A DNA stretch of 37,801 nucleotides from Planctomycetia bacterium (GTDB taxonomy: Bacteria > Planctomycetota > Planctomycetia > Pirellulales > UBA1268). Where the stretch lies: assembly GCA_026401075.1 (NCBI GenBank), contig JAPLNQ010000250.1, positions 1 to 37,801 of the forward strand, written 5' to 3'. Shown piece by piece: positions 8,348 through 16,898 of this stretch. A model generated the notes under the pieces. The model ran no database searches. It worked only from the letters and a program-made list of their open reading frames with translations, and was not told the origin of the DNA. Both the position numbers and the translations under genes were made by a program. Position 1 is the first letter of the stretch. Each line of letters opens with the position of its first letter.

Positions 8348-8911
8348 ATGCCTGCCCCCAAACGCGTTGAGGCCGCCTCCAGCCCGCCTGCCGCGCACAC
8401 CATGCTCGTGCAGCAGTTGTTCGTGCGGCATGCGCCGCAGCTGCGGGCCTATGCACTCGCGCTGGCGGGTGAATTTGCCGCCGCAGACGACGTGATTCAG
8501 GAGACATTCCTCACGATCACCACCAAGGCGGCTGACTTCCAGCCAAAAACCAACTTCCTGGCATGGTCCTGCGCGATCGTCCGGCTCAAGGTGCTGGAAA
8601 ACCAGCGTGCCAGCCGACGGTTCTCTCCGGCCGTTGTCGATTCGCTCGCCGCCTCGGCCGCGCCCGATCTCCTTCGCGAGGAACGGCTGACCCTCCTCAT
8701 GGCCTGCATGGATGATTTGCCCCCGAAGGCCCTCGAGCTCGTGCGGCTCCGCTACTTCTCGGAGCACGGCCCCAGTGAGATCGCACAGCTCCTCGGCCGA
8801 ACTGTTGCAGGCGTCAACAACGGACTACTCAAGGCCCGCAACGCGATCCGTGATTGCGTGGCGAAGAAGCTCGCGGCGGGTTCGGACGGCCGCATGGAGG
8901 CCACGGGATGA
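8348..8911 (+). CDS. ECF-type RNA polymerase sigma factor
   Basis: A 187-residue extracytoplasmic-function sigma factor. Region 2 spans about residues 22-85 (LRAYALALAGEFAAADDVIQ, with the QETF motif, ending VRLKVLENQR). Region 4 spans about 120-175 (LMACMDDLPPKALELVRLRY, a helix-turn-helix with PSEIAQLLGRTVAGV, then LLKARNAIRDC). It resembles the planctomycete/verrucomicrobial ECF groups. ATG 8348 is the first start; ATG 8402 is possible, and no clear ribosome site separates them. Its stop overlaps the start of the next gene (ATGA), a membrane-anchored putative regulator, which is the usual sigma/anti-sigma arrangement. Confidence 0.88.
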   Translation: MPAPKRVEAASSPPAAHTMLVQQLFVRHAPQLRAYALALAGEFAAADDVIQETFLTITTKAADFQPKTNFLAWSCAIVRLKVLENQRASRRFSPAVVDSLAASAAPDLLREERLTLLMACMDDLPPKALELVRLRYFSEHGPSEIAQLLGRTVAGVNNGLLKARNAIRDCVAKKLAAGSDGRMEATG

Positions 8912-9987
8912 GCACGCCCCAAGACGACCCGATCAATGAGGCTACTCCACCGACGCCGAGCATGGCAGACCGCCGCGAAATGCTCATCGACTCCTGGTTC
9001 GATGGCACGCTCGCCGACGATCAGTTCGCGGAGCTGGAAACGTCCCTACTCGAATCTGGTGAGGCACGGCAGGAATTCTGGGACCGGGCGACTGTGCATG
9101 GCCTGCTCCGTGAGGCGGCGAAGCTGCGGTTTTCGCCGGCAGACTTCTGGGTTACGCCGGCCGAGCCGACCTCGCCCCCTTCTGTTGGTGAGCGTGCGCG
9201 CCTGGCATTCTGGGCCGACGCCTGGCAGCAGTTGCCGCTGACGGTCCGTCGCATCGTGCTGGTGGCTGGCTGGCTGGCTGCGGTGCTGATCGCGTCTCGT
9301 GGCATCGCCTCCTCGTATCGCGAGGGCAGCGTGAAGCCGGCAAATGTCGTCATTCACGAAGAGGGCTTCGAAACACCGCCGCCGCCGGCTCAGGACTTTC
9401 AGCCGGAACATTTCGACCTCTGGGGCGGCGACGAGACGGAGGTGGTGGGCGTCACCGATGGTGTTGTGCCGCGCGGCGGCGCACGGATGCTCAAGTTCGT
9501 GAGTGGCCATCCACGCGACAAGTTCTACGAGGGCGTGGTCGCGGAGATCTGGCGATTCGTGGATCTGGCAGAACTGCGGGCTTCAGCCGGTGGCCGGCTG
9601 GACCGCGTCGAGCTATCCGCTTTTTTCAACGCCGCCCAGAACGGCGACGTCGTCAAGCCATTTGGCGGCGTCAGCCTGATCGCCACCGACACGCATCCCC
9701 GCGACTTCCGCCGTGACTGGCGGGCCCAATTCGCGGCGGCGGCAAAGCAGCCCGCATCGATGGCCGCCTCGGAGATCCGTCAAGACCTCGACAGCGACCG
9801 CCGCACCTGGCAGAGGCTGTCGGCCACGGTGGACGTGCCGGAGGGGGCCAGGTATCTCGTCCTTCACTGTTTCACCGAGCGGTGGCGGAACGACGGCGAA
9901 CGTCTGGTCTGGGAGTCGATGGGGCAGTATGTCGACGACATCCGGCTGGAGGTCGTGCCGGCCGCAATCCCGCGGCCCACCCGCTAA
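8908..9987 (+). CDS. Single-pass membrane protein, putative anti-sigma factor
   Basis: A 359-residue protein translationally coupled to the ECF sigma gene (ATGA at 8908-8911). The N-terminal cytoplasmic part (residues 22-75: EMLIDSWFDGTLADDQFAEL, then SGEARQEFWDRATVHGLLRE) matches the short helical segment found at the start of many planctomycete FecR-like or sigma-linked proteins. One membrane helix follows at about 114-136 (IVLVAGWLAAVLIASRGIA). The extracytoplasmic part (140-359) is beta-rich and may be a carbohydrate-binding-like sandwich, but I do not recognise it firmly. There is no HxxxCxxC zinc anti-sigma motif. The anti-sigma role is inferred from coupling and topology. Confidence 0.7.
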   Translation: MSTPQDDPINEATPPTPSMADRREMLIDSWFDGTLADDQFAELETSLLESGEARQEFWDRATVHGLLREAAKLRFSPADFWVTPAEPTSPPSVGERARLAFWADAWQQLPLTVRRIVLVAGWLAAVLIASRGIASSYREGSVKPANVVIHEEGFETPPPPAQDFQPEHFDLWGGDETEVVGVTDGVVPRGGARMLKFVSGHPRDKFYEGVVAEIWRFVDLAELRASAGGRLDRVELSAFFNAAQNGDVVKPFGGVSLIATDTHPRDFRRDWRAQFAAAAKQPASMAASEIRQDLDSDRRTWQRLSATVDVPEGARYLVLHCFTERWRNDGERLVWESMGQYVDDIRLEVVPAAIPRPTR

Positions 9988-10207
9988 AGCTGGCGTGAAC
10001 ACGCTCGGCAGCGGCCGGGCAGGAAAATGGTGACGATGCGGCGATTCTGAGCCTCCCGGCCCCGAGCCAGACGGTCCCTCATCGCTATTACAGCCTTTTC
10101 TGTGAGGATTCCCTGCCAAGAGGGTGAGTTTTCTGGGTCGTGTGTCATCTGTGAGTGAAGATTGCGGTTCGCCGCCAGTGCCGATGTGCTCATTCTCTTC
10201 TTTTCTG

Positions 10208-11251
10208 ATGGGGGGCGTCGTGAAGACTTTCATTGAAAACAGTTTGGAGAATCCTCGCGCGGCAGGTCCGCGACGCGGGTTCACACTCGTCGAGCTTCTG
10301 GTCGTGATTGCCATCATCGGCACGCTCGTCGGACTGCTCCTTCCCGCGGTGCAGCAGGCCCGCGAGGCGGCCCGACGGTCGAGTTGCCAGAGCAACCTCA
10401 AGCAACTGGCCCTCGGATGTCTGAACTATCACGATGCCCAGAACCAGTTTCCACCGGCCAACACCGGCCTCACGGACTGGCAGTGCGGTCCTGGCGGCAC
10501 CGGCCCTGCGATCGGCTTGCTTGTGAGGGTGCTGCCGTTCATGGAAGAACAGTCGCTCTACAACAAGTTCGACCTCACCGCGAGTGTCCAAGGCGCGACG
10601 AACAGGGCTGCCGCCCAGTCCGTGGGCGGGGGGAAAGTGGCGCCGTCAGTTTATCGTTGCCCGTCGTATGGCGAGCAGGCCTTCGGCTCCTTGTCCACTG
10701 GCTGCTCCGGTGGCGACGCTAACGTTGGCGCCAGCTGCTACGCGGGCGTGATGGGCAGTACGGATAGTTCCTGGTATGGCGAAAACCGCCCTGCCGAAGC
10801 CGGCGTCTTCTGTCTGGTGCAAACGGGCGCGGCCAGTTCGGTGGGCTGGTGGTATCCCCAGATGAAAGCGCAGGTCAACCGGATGAAAGATGTGCTCGAC
10901 GGAACATCCAACACGCTGTTGTGCGGTGAGGTGCGGCCCAATGCCATTAAAGCGGTCTATCCGACGCAGGCGATCGACGGGGGCGGGCTCTATTGCGCCT
11001 GGCCGGTGGGCCTCGCCTCGCGGTCCATGACCATGCGCTACAACAAGTATGGACCAAATCAGATCATGCCGGGCCCCTATGGCGCCTGGCAGGACCAGCA
11101 GGATTTCCCGTTCAGCTCGAGCCACGTCGGTGGCGTCTTCATGGCCAAGGTCGATGGTGCCGTCGGCTACGTCGCCGATGGGATCGACATCACCCTCTGG
11201 CGTGGTGCGGCCAACATGAAGGGTGGGGAGACATCCAAGCTTCCATGGTGA
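10208..11251 (+). CDS. DUF1559 pilin-like protein
   Basis: A member of the large planctomycete DUF1559 family (347 residues from this start). The N-terminus carries the type IV pilin/pseudopilin prepilin-peptidase and methylation motif, RRGFTLVELLVVIAIIGTL, then the family signature of a QQAREAARRSSCQSNLKQ helix and GCLNYHDAQNQFPP. The C-terminal half contains DVLDGTSNTLLCGE and the closing FSSSHVGGVFMAKVDGAVGY with YVADGID typical of the family. These proteins are thought to be exported through a pilus-type system; their role is unknown. The start is uncertain: ATG 10208 is taken, but GTG 10220 has a G-rich site at better spacing. The 220 nt before it (9988-10207) hold no gene that I can see. 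Confidence 0.9.
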   Translation: MGGVVKTFIENSLENPRAAGPRRGFTLVELLVVIAIIGTLVGLLLPAVQQAREAARRSSCQSNLKQLALGCLNYHDAQNQFPPANTGLTDWQCGPGGTGPAIGLLVRVLPFMEEQSLYNKFDLTASVQGATNRAAAQSVGGGKVAPSVYRCPSYGEQAFGSLSTGCSGGDANVGASCYAGVMGSTDSSWYGENRPAEAGVFCLVQTGAASSVGWWYPQMKAQVNRMKDVLDGTSNTLLCGEVRPNAIKAVYPTQAIDGGGLYCAWPVGLASRSMTMRYNKYGPNQIMPGPYGAWQDQQDFPFSSSHVGGVFMAKVDGAVGYVADGIDITLWRGAANMKGGETSKLPW

Positions 11252-11340
11252 CCGTGATGACGCGTCTCCCGCTGCGCAACTCCACCAGGCAGCGGTGATT
11301 CTCCATGGCCAACCGACTGTTCTCCCAAAGGACTGGACCG

Positions 11341-11799
11341 ATGGCTCGAACCTTCCGTGTGTCTGTCTGTGCAATACTCGGCCTCATCCTGGGCATCGCA
11401 GGATGCAGCCAGGAGCCACGTCCCACAATGGCCCCGGTGAATGGCACCGTCACGTTGAATGGCAAGCCGATGACCAAAGGTATGGTTCACTTCATCCCTG
11501 ACAACAGCAAGGGATCCACCGGCAGGATGGCCGTGGCCCACATCCAACCCGATGGCCGCTTTGAAGGTGCCATGTGCTTCAAGCCCAAAGACGGTGCTCT
11601 GGTCGGATTCCACAAGATCGTCATCGATGTGCGGAACATCACCCCGGATCCGCCCGAGCCCGGCAAATCCCCGTCGGCGCCGCCGCAACCGCGCAACCTC
11701 GTGCCGGTCCGCTACTCGAATCCGTCTACCACCGACCTCACGGCGGAGGTCAAACCCGGCGTCACAAACTCTTTCGAATTCAAGCTCCAGAGCCCCTGA
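11341..11799 (+). CDS. Small exported lipoprotein, planctomycete DUF1559-partner type
   Basis: A 152-residue protein. Residues 1-22 form a lipoprotein signal with lipobox LGIAGC at the cleavage site. The mature part (PVNGTVTLNGKPMTKGMVHF, then GRMAVAHIQPDGRF) is a carboxypeptidase-regulatory or transthyretin-like beta-sandwich, common in planctomycete lipoproteins encoded just after DUF1559 genes. ATG 11341 is chosen because it places the signal peptide at the N-terminus; the in-frame ATG 11305 adds 12 unrelated residues. It lies 89 nt downstream of the DUF1559 gene. Function is unknown. Confidence 0.85.
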   Translation: MARTFRVSVCAILGLILGIAGCSQEPRPTMAPVNGTVTLNGKPMTKGMVHFIPDNSKGSTGRMAVAHIQPDGRFEGAMCFKPKDGALVGFHKIVIDVRNITPDPPEPGKSPSAPPQPRNLVPVRYSNPSTTDLTAEVKPGVTNSFEFKLQSP

Positions 11800-11846
11800 T
11801 CGCACGTGTCGAACGAATCACCATGCCTCGACACCAGGAGCATCTG

Positions 11847-13097
11847 ATGACCCGTGCCCAATCGCGGCATCCCCGCCGCATGTTTCTCAAAGGCACCGGT
11901 GCCTGCATCGCCCTGCCGTGGCTCGAGACGTTTGCCCGGGCGGAGGCCGCCGCCCCGACGCAGCGGTTCGTCTGCGTCGCCAACCCGTTCGGCATGGTCC
12001 ACGACTCCTTCTTCCCGACGGAGGAAGGGCTGGCCGCCGCGCTCCCCGACAACCTCAAGCCGCTCGATCCACTCCGCGGCAAGTTCACCGTCTTCTCCAA
12101 CCTCGATCACGGCTACGGCAGCGGCCACGGGGCCACCCACACGTTTCTCTCAGGGGTGCTGACCAGCGAGGTGGTAGGCATGCCCGACGGCAACATCTCG
12201 CTCGATCAGTTTCTGGGCCAGCACGTTGCGGGCCAGACCCGTTTCGCCACGCTCAACACGGCGGCCGGACCGGTCGGTGGCGGCGGCGTCGAACTCTCCT
12301 GGACCCGGAATGGCGTGATGGTGCCGCCGATCCAGCAGGTCTCACGCGTCTTCAAGCAGCTCTTCGTCGATGACCCCGCCGAGCGGACGGCCGAGCTCAG
12401 CGCCGAGTACGACCAGCAGGGTTCGATCCTCGACGCCGTGAATGGCCAGGCCAAGGGGATGAACGGCCGGCTCAGCAGCCGCGACCGGCAGAAGATGGAG
12501 CAGTATTTCACCGCCATCCGCGAAGTGGAGAAGTCGCTCGCTCAGGAGAAGGCCTGGCTCTCGCGGCCCCGGCCGCATGTCGATGCCAAGGAGCCGAAGG
12601 ACGGCACGGTGAGCCAGCAGCTGCCGATCCTCTTCGATCTGGTGGCGCTGGCCCTCCAGACTGATTCCACCCGGGTAGCCACGATCGAGGTGCCCGGCTC
12701 GTTCGACACCGCCGCCATGGGGATCGAGGAGAAGGGCTATCACGGCTACTCGCACCACGGCAAGGATCCCGTGCTCATGGCCGGCATGCGGAAGGTGGAG
12801 CACTACCAGATGGTCCACCTCGCGCGGTTCCTCGCGAAGCTCGAGGAGTTTGGCCTGCTCAACACCACGCAGGTGCTGTTCGGCAGCGGCATGAGCGACG
12901 GCAGCGCCCACACCAACAAGAGCCTGCCGGTGATCGTGGCCGGCGGTGGCTACAAGCATCGCACCCACGTGAAGATGCCGGAGGAAGATGGCAAACGGGT
13001 GCCGCTGTGCAACCTCTACCTCTCGATGGCGCAGCGGTTCGGTATCGAGGCCGACGAATTCGGCAAGAGCAAGGGCACGCTCGGGGATCTGGCATGA
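11847..13097 (+). CDS. DUF1552 family exported protein
   Basis: A 416-residue protein of the DUF1552 family. The N-terminus HPRRMFLKGTGACIALPWL is a twin-arginine-type signal, so export in folded form is likely. Family stretches include QRFVCVANPFGMVHDSFFP, TVFSNLDHGYGSGHGATHTF, the KMEQYFTAIREVEKSL helix, and YHGYSHHGKDP followed by the GSGMSDGSAHTNKSLPV region. The fold is thought to be alkaline-phosphatase/sulfatase-like, but no reaction is established. ATG 11847 follows an AGGAG site by about 8 nt, which decides it over ATG 11823. Its stop overlaps the start of the following cytochrome-type gene (ATGA), so the two are coupled, as is usual for this pair in planctomycetes. Confidence 0.93.
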   Translation: MTRAQSRHPRRMFLKGTGACIALPWLETFARAEAAAPTQRFVCVANPFGMVHDSFFPTEEGLAAALPDNLKPLDPLRGKFTVFSNLDHGYGSGHGATHTFLSGVLTSEVVGMPDGNISLDQFLGQHVAGQTRFATLNTAAGPVGGGGVELSWTRNGVMVPPIQQVSRVFKQLFVDDPAERTAELSAEYDQQGSILDAVNGQAKGMNGRLSSRDRQKMEQYFTAIREVEKSLAQEKAWLSRPRPHVDAKEPKDGTVSQQLPILFDLVALALQTDSTRVATIEVPGSFDTAAMGIEEKGYHGYSHHGKDPVLMAGMRKVEHYQMVHLARFLAKLEEFGLLNTTQVLFGSGMSDGSAHTNKSLPVIVAGGGYKHRTHVKMPEEDGKRVPLCNLYLSMAQRFGIEADEFGKSKGTLGDLA

Positions 13098-15787
13098 TGC
13101 CCAGCAGGACCGTCACGCTGTCACTCGTCACGCTGTCACTCGTCATGTTTGCACTCGTGACGCTGCTGGCCGCCGTGGTGACCGAGACGTTCGGTGCCGA
13201 CGCCGCTGCCCCGACCGCCTTGTCTCCGGCCGCGGCTGCTCCGGCGACTGGCCGTTCCGCGGCCATCAGCGGTGCCGTCCGCACGTTCGTCTCCACGCGC
13301 TGCCTCGCCTGCCACGACGATGCCACCCGCGAGTCGGGCGTGTCGCTCGAGTCGCTCGGCGATTCCGTCACCGACGCCACTGCGAAGGGCTGGCTACGAG
13401 CTCTCGAGCAGATCGAGCGGGGCACGATGCCGCCGCCCGACCAGGAGCAGCCAACAGCAGAGGAACGGCACGCGGCAGTGCTGGCGCTTGAAGGCACGCT
13501 TGTGGCCGACGCCCGCAGCCGGCCTGTCGATAAGGACGCGGTGCTGCGGCGACTCAACCGCACCGAATACCGCAGGACGATCGAGGACCTCCTGCACCTC
13601 GACCTAAGCGGCCGGGATCCCACCCGCGACTTCCCCGACGACAACCGCTCGCATGGCTTCGCCTCCAACGGCGAGAAACTCGTGACGTCGAGCTTTCTGC
13701 TGCGGCAATACCTTCGGGCCGCTGAAGACATCGTCGGCCGCGCGATCCACTTCGATGAGAAGCCCGAACTGCGGCGATTTCCACTCAAGCCGCCGTTCGA
13801 CCGGACGACGCTCGGCATCTCCTACGGCGAACGCGATTACCACATCAAGACGCTCCGGCAGTCTCTGCCCTACCAGTCGCTCTTCTACCGTGGCGGCTGC
13901 ATGCCGCTGGAGGATCTGCGGGAGGGCGTGCCGCTGGCCGGCTGGTATTCGATCCGCATCCTCGCTGAGGCCAAGTTTCGCTATGCCGACATCGACCAGA
14001 AGAAAATGTTCGGCGGCACATCGCTGACCGACCCAAGCCAGCCGAATCGGCTCGTGATGGAGACGGGCTCGCTCGTCGGCATCGATCCGTCGAACAAGGA
14101 TGCGGTCAACGAGGCGCTCACGACGCCCCGCTCGGGCGACCGGCATCTCGCCACGTGGGACGTGCCCGACGACGTGCCCACATGGCTCGAGTGCCGCGTC
14201 TGGCTGGAGCAGGGGCAGTTTCCCAAGCTCTCGTTCCCCAACGGCCCCACGGGGAGCAACCACCGGCTCGACATGTATGTCAAAGAGAACAAATACACGC
14301 TGCTCGACACGGCACAGCTCGAGGCGTATGAGAAGGCCAACCTCGGTGGTGACTGGGGACACCTGATCTTCTTCGAAACACCCCGAATCCGCGTCCACGA
14401 GGTCGAGATCGCCGGCCCGATCAACGAAGAATGGCCGCCGGCGAGCCACCTCGCGGTCTTCGGCGCCGAGCCCTACGAATCAGCCAAGGCAGGCGAGGTG
14501 CTTCGCACCTTCGCCGAAAAGGCCTGGCGGCGTCCTGTGCCGGCGGGCGAGGTGGAGCCGATCGTGAGGCTCGTGCGGGCCGTCGAAACAGCCGCCGAGA
14601 AGTCAGGGCAGTCCCCAGGAGAAGCGGCCCACGCGGCCATTCAGCAGGGCGTCAAAGCGATCCTCTGCTCGCCCGAATTCATCTACCGCGAGGAGAACCG
14701 AGACACGCTCGATGGGCACGAGATCGCCTCCCGGCTCTCCTATTTCCTCTGGTCGTCGCTGCCAGACGAGCAGTTGCTGCAACACGCTGCCGCGGGCGAC
14801 CTGCTTCGGCCAGACGTGCGACGCGCACAGGCCGAGCGGCTGCTCGCCGATCCCCGCTCCGACACGTTCGTCAACGAGTTTCTTGACGGCTGGCTCATGA
14901 TGCGGAAGCTCGGCACGATGGCGCCGGTGTTTCCGGTCTATTTCGACGACCAGTTGGAGCCGGCCATGCGGGCGGAGACCCGCCTCTTCTTCAAACGGCT
15001 GCTCCACGTCAATGGCGCGATCGCCGACTTCCTCGATTCCGACTACACGTTCGTCAACCGGGCCCTCGCGAAGCACTACGGTCTGGATTGGCAGGCCGCG
15101 GAGCGGCGGCTCGGAAAACCGGTCAAGGGCCTACGTGACGAAGACCTCCAGCCGGACGGCGCTGGAGCCGCCGCCTCGACCGCGTTCGTGGCGGTGAAGC
15201 TCACCGACAAACGCCGCGGCGGGCTGCTCGGCCAGTCGAGCGTTCTCACCCTCACCGCCAACGGCGTCGACACCTCTCCCGTTATCCGCGGGGCCTGGGT
15301 GCTGGAAAACATCCTCGGCGCGCCGCCGTCGCCGCCGCCGCCGAACATCCCCGTGATCGAGCCCGACATCCGCGGCGCCACCACGATCCGAGACCGCCTT
15401 CAGAAGCATCGCGACAATCCATCCTGTCTGAGCTGCCACCGGCAGATCGATCCACCTGGCTTCGCGCTGGAGAGCTTCGACGCGATCGGCCGCTGGCGGG
15501 GACACTACATCGCCAACAACAAGCCGCTCCTCGTCGACGCGAGCGGTGAATTTGGTGGCACGACTTTCAAGGACGTGAGCGGCTTCAAGGAAGAACTGCT
15601 GAAACACCAGCCGCAGTTCGCCCGCTGTCTGGTGGAAAAGCTCCTCGTCCATGCCCTGGGGCGGGACCTCACCGTTGCCGACCGCCCCGCCATCCGCAGC
15701 ATCGTGGAGAAGGCCGCGGCCGACGGCTATCGGCTCCGAGATCTCGTCCTGCTCTGTTGCGAGAGTGACCTCGTCACCCGGAAATGA
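13094..15787 (+). CDS. Planctomycete cytochrome c-type protein (DUF1587/1592/1595/1588/1585)
   Basis: An 897-residue exported protein. The signal peptide is residues 1-36. The planctomycete cytochrome c domain has a heme-attachment motif CLACH (C70-C73-H74). Domains follow in order: DUF1587 (LRRLNRTEYRRTIEDLLHLD), DUF1595/DUF1592 in the middle (FAEKAWRRPV, AILCSPEFIYRE, SRLSYFLWSSLPDEQLL), DUF1588 (GGLLGQSSVLTLTANGVDTS, then CLSCHRQIDPPGFALE with a second CxxCH near 778-782) and DUF1585 at the C-terminus. The start is the first of two adjacent ATGs at 13094/13097, overlapping the DUF1552 stop. These pairs are expanded in planctomycetes and may act in the envelope on polymers or electron transfer; that role is not proven. 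Confidence 0.93.
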   Translation: MMPSRTVTLSLVTLSLVMFALVTLLAAVVTETFGADAAAPTALSPAAAAPATGRSAAISGAVRTFVSTRCLACHDDATRESGVSLESLGDSVTDATAKGWLRALEQIERGTMPPPDQEQPTAEERHAAVLALEGTLVADARSRPVDKDAVLRRLNRTEYRRTIEDLLHLDLSGRDPTRDFPDDNRSHGFASNGEKLVTSSFLLRQYLRAAEDIVGRAIHFDEKPELRRFPLKPPFDRTTLGISYGERDYHIKTLRQSLPYQSLFYRGGCMPLEDLREGVPLAGWYSIRILAEAKFRYADIDQKKMFGGTSLTDPSQPNRLVMETGSLVGIDPSNKDAVNEALTTPRSGDRHLATWDVPDDVPTWLECRVWLEQGQFPKLSFPNGPTGSNHRLDMYVKENKYTLLDTAQLEAYEKANLGGDWGHLIFFETPRIRVHEVEIAGPINEEWPPASHLAVFGAEPYESAKAGEVLRTFAEKAWRRPVPAGEVEPIVRLVRAVETAAEKSGQSPGEAAHAAIQQGVKAILCSPEFIYREENRDTLDGHEIASRLSYFLWSSLPDEQLLQHAAAGDLLRPDVRRAQAERLLADPRSDTFVNEFLDGWLMMRKLGTMAPVFPVYFDDQLEPAMRAETRLFFKRLLHVNGAIADFLDSDYTFVNRALAKHYGLDWQAAERRLGKPVKGLRDEDLQPDGAGAAASTAFVAVKLTDKRRGGLLGQSSVLTLTANGVDTSPVIRGAWVLENILGAPPSPPPPNIPVIEPDIRGATTIRDRLQKHRDNPSCLSCHRQIDPPGFALESFDAIGRWRGHYIANNKPLLVDASGEFGGTTFKDVSGFKEELLKHQPQFARCLVEKLLVHALGRDLTVADRPAIRSIVEKAAADGYRLRDLVLLCCESDLVTRK
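13106..13170 (+). repeat. Short tandem repeat encoding the signal peptide of the cytochrome-type protein
   Basis: The unit GTCACGCTGTCACTC occurs twice in tandem and degenerates further downstream. It encodes the repeated TLSLV pattern of the hydrophobic signal core. It is in frame, so copy-number change would alter only signal length. Confidence 0.6.
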
Positions 15788-15797
15788 GCCGACACGC

Positions 15798-16781
15798 ATG
15801 AAAAGAGCGGCATCCAATCATGCGTCGATGGTCGTCGCGATCGCCGCCTGCAGCTGCCTCATACCGGCGGCCCGGGCTGAAGATTCGAGCACGCTCACTT
15901 CTCTCACTGTGGAGCAGGCCCGCGAGGTGATCGCCGCGAAGCCACGGGTTGTCCTCCATGAACTGGACGGAGGGTTCGTGTCGTTCGACGCCCTCACGTC
16001 GCTTTCGCCCGAGGCGGCGGAGGTGCTTGTCGCGTACGAAGGCCAACTGTCGTTCAAAGGCCTGACGGAGCTTTCGCCGGAGACGGTCGCGGTGCTCGCG
16101 AAACACAAGCCGGTTGGTGGGTTCGGCTATGCCGACCTGCGTTTGAACGGCCTGAAAAGCATCTCAGCCGAGGCGGCCGAGGCACTGGCCACGCATCAGG
16201 GGAAGGTGCTGCTCTACGGGCTCGAGAAGCTCGATTCGCTGCCGCTGGCGAAGAAGCTTGCAGGCCAGTGGGGGGAACTGCGGCTGGGGATCACCGAGCT
16301 TTCGCCGGAGATCGCCGCGGAATTGGCGAAGAACGCCGGCGTGGCAGAGGACAAGACTCAACCGGGCATCATCCACCGGCGTGCTGATCGCGCCCCATCC
16401 GTGCTGCGACTCGACAACCTTCGGTCGCTGTCGCCGGAGACTGCCGAGGCCCTGTCAAAGCACAGCGGCGTGCTCGTCCTCAACGGTCTGGGGTCGCTCG
16501 ATCCTACGGTGGCCACGTCGCTAGCAAAGCGGACCGGAACGCTCGTGCTGAACGGCCTGCCGTCGCTCTCCACCGAGGCGGCCGCGGCCCTGGCCGCGTA
16601 TCCCGGAGAACTCGTTCTCAAGGCAATCACCGAACTGCCGCCAGATGCTGCCGCTGCATTGGCGAAGCACAAGGGCCGGCTGCACCTCACCGGCCTCACC
16701 ACGATCAGTCCCGAGACCCGCGCAGCGTTGCAGGGCCATGCCAACCTGCTTCTGCGGCGGCAGGTCCCTTCGGGCCCGTGA
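15798..16781 (+). CDS. Exported 23-residue-repeat solenoid protein
   Basis: A 327-residue protein with a signal peptide ending near ARA-ED (about residue 28). The whole mature part is made of eleven repeats, most of exactly 23 residues, with consensus LxxLSPExAxALAKHxG followed by two beta-type positions (xLxLxG). The pattern, a helix with SPE caps alternating with an LxLxG strand, suggests a leucine-rich-repeat-like solenoid. It does not match the BspA-type LRR consensus I know. The sixth repeat carries an insertion of about 20 residues (AEDKTQPGIIHRRADRAPS). ATG 15798 lies 10 nt after the cytochrome-type gene, so co-transcription is likely. A binding or scaffold role is inference; no catalytic motif is seen. 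Confidence 0.75.
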   Translation: MKRAASNHASMVVAIAACSCLIPAARAEDSSTLTSLTVEQAREVIAAKPRVVLHELDGGFVSFDALTSLSPEAAEVLVAYEGQLSFKGLTELSPETVAVLAKHKPVGGFGYADLRLNGLKSISAEAAEALATHQGKVLLYGLEKLDSLPLAKKLAGQWGELRLGITELSPEIAAELAKNAGVAEDKTQPGIIHRRADRAPSVLRLDNLRSLSPETAEALSKHSGVLVLNGLGSLDPTVATSLAKRTGTLVLNGLPSLSTEAAAALAAYPGELVLKAITELPPDAAAALAKHKGRLHLTGLTTISPETRAALQGHANLLLRRQVPSGP

Positions 16782-16898
16782 ATGGGCACGCAGGATCGCG
16801 TATTCGGGGCGGAAACGACGCCAATTGGCGGGTTTCGCCGGTTCCCGTAGCATGGTGCCCGGCGGGTAGGCACAGGCATTCGCAAGGAAGTGGTCAAC

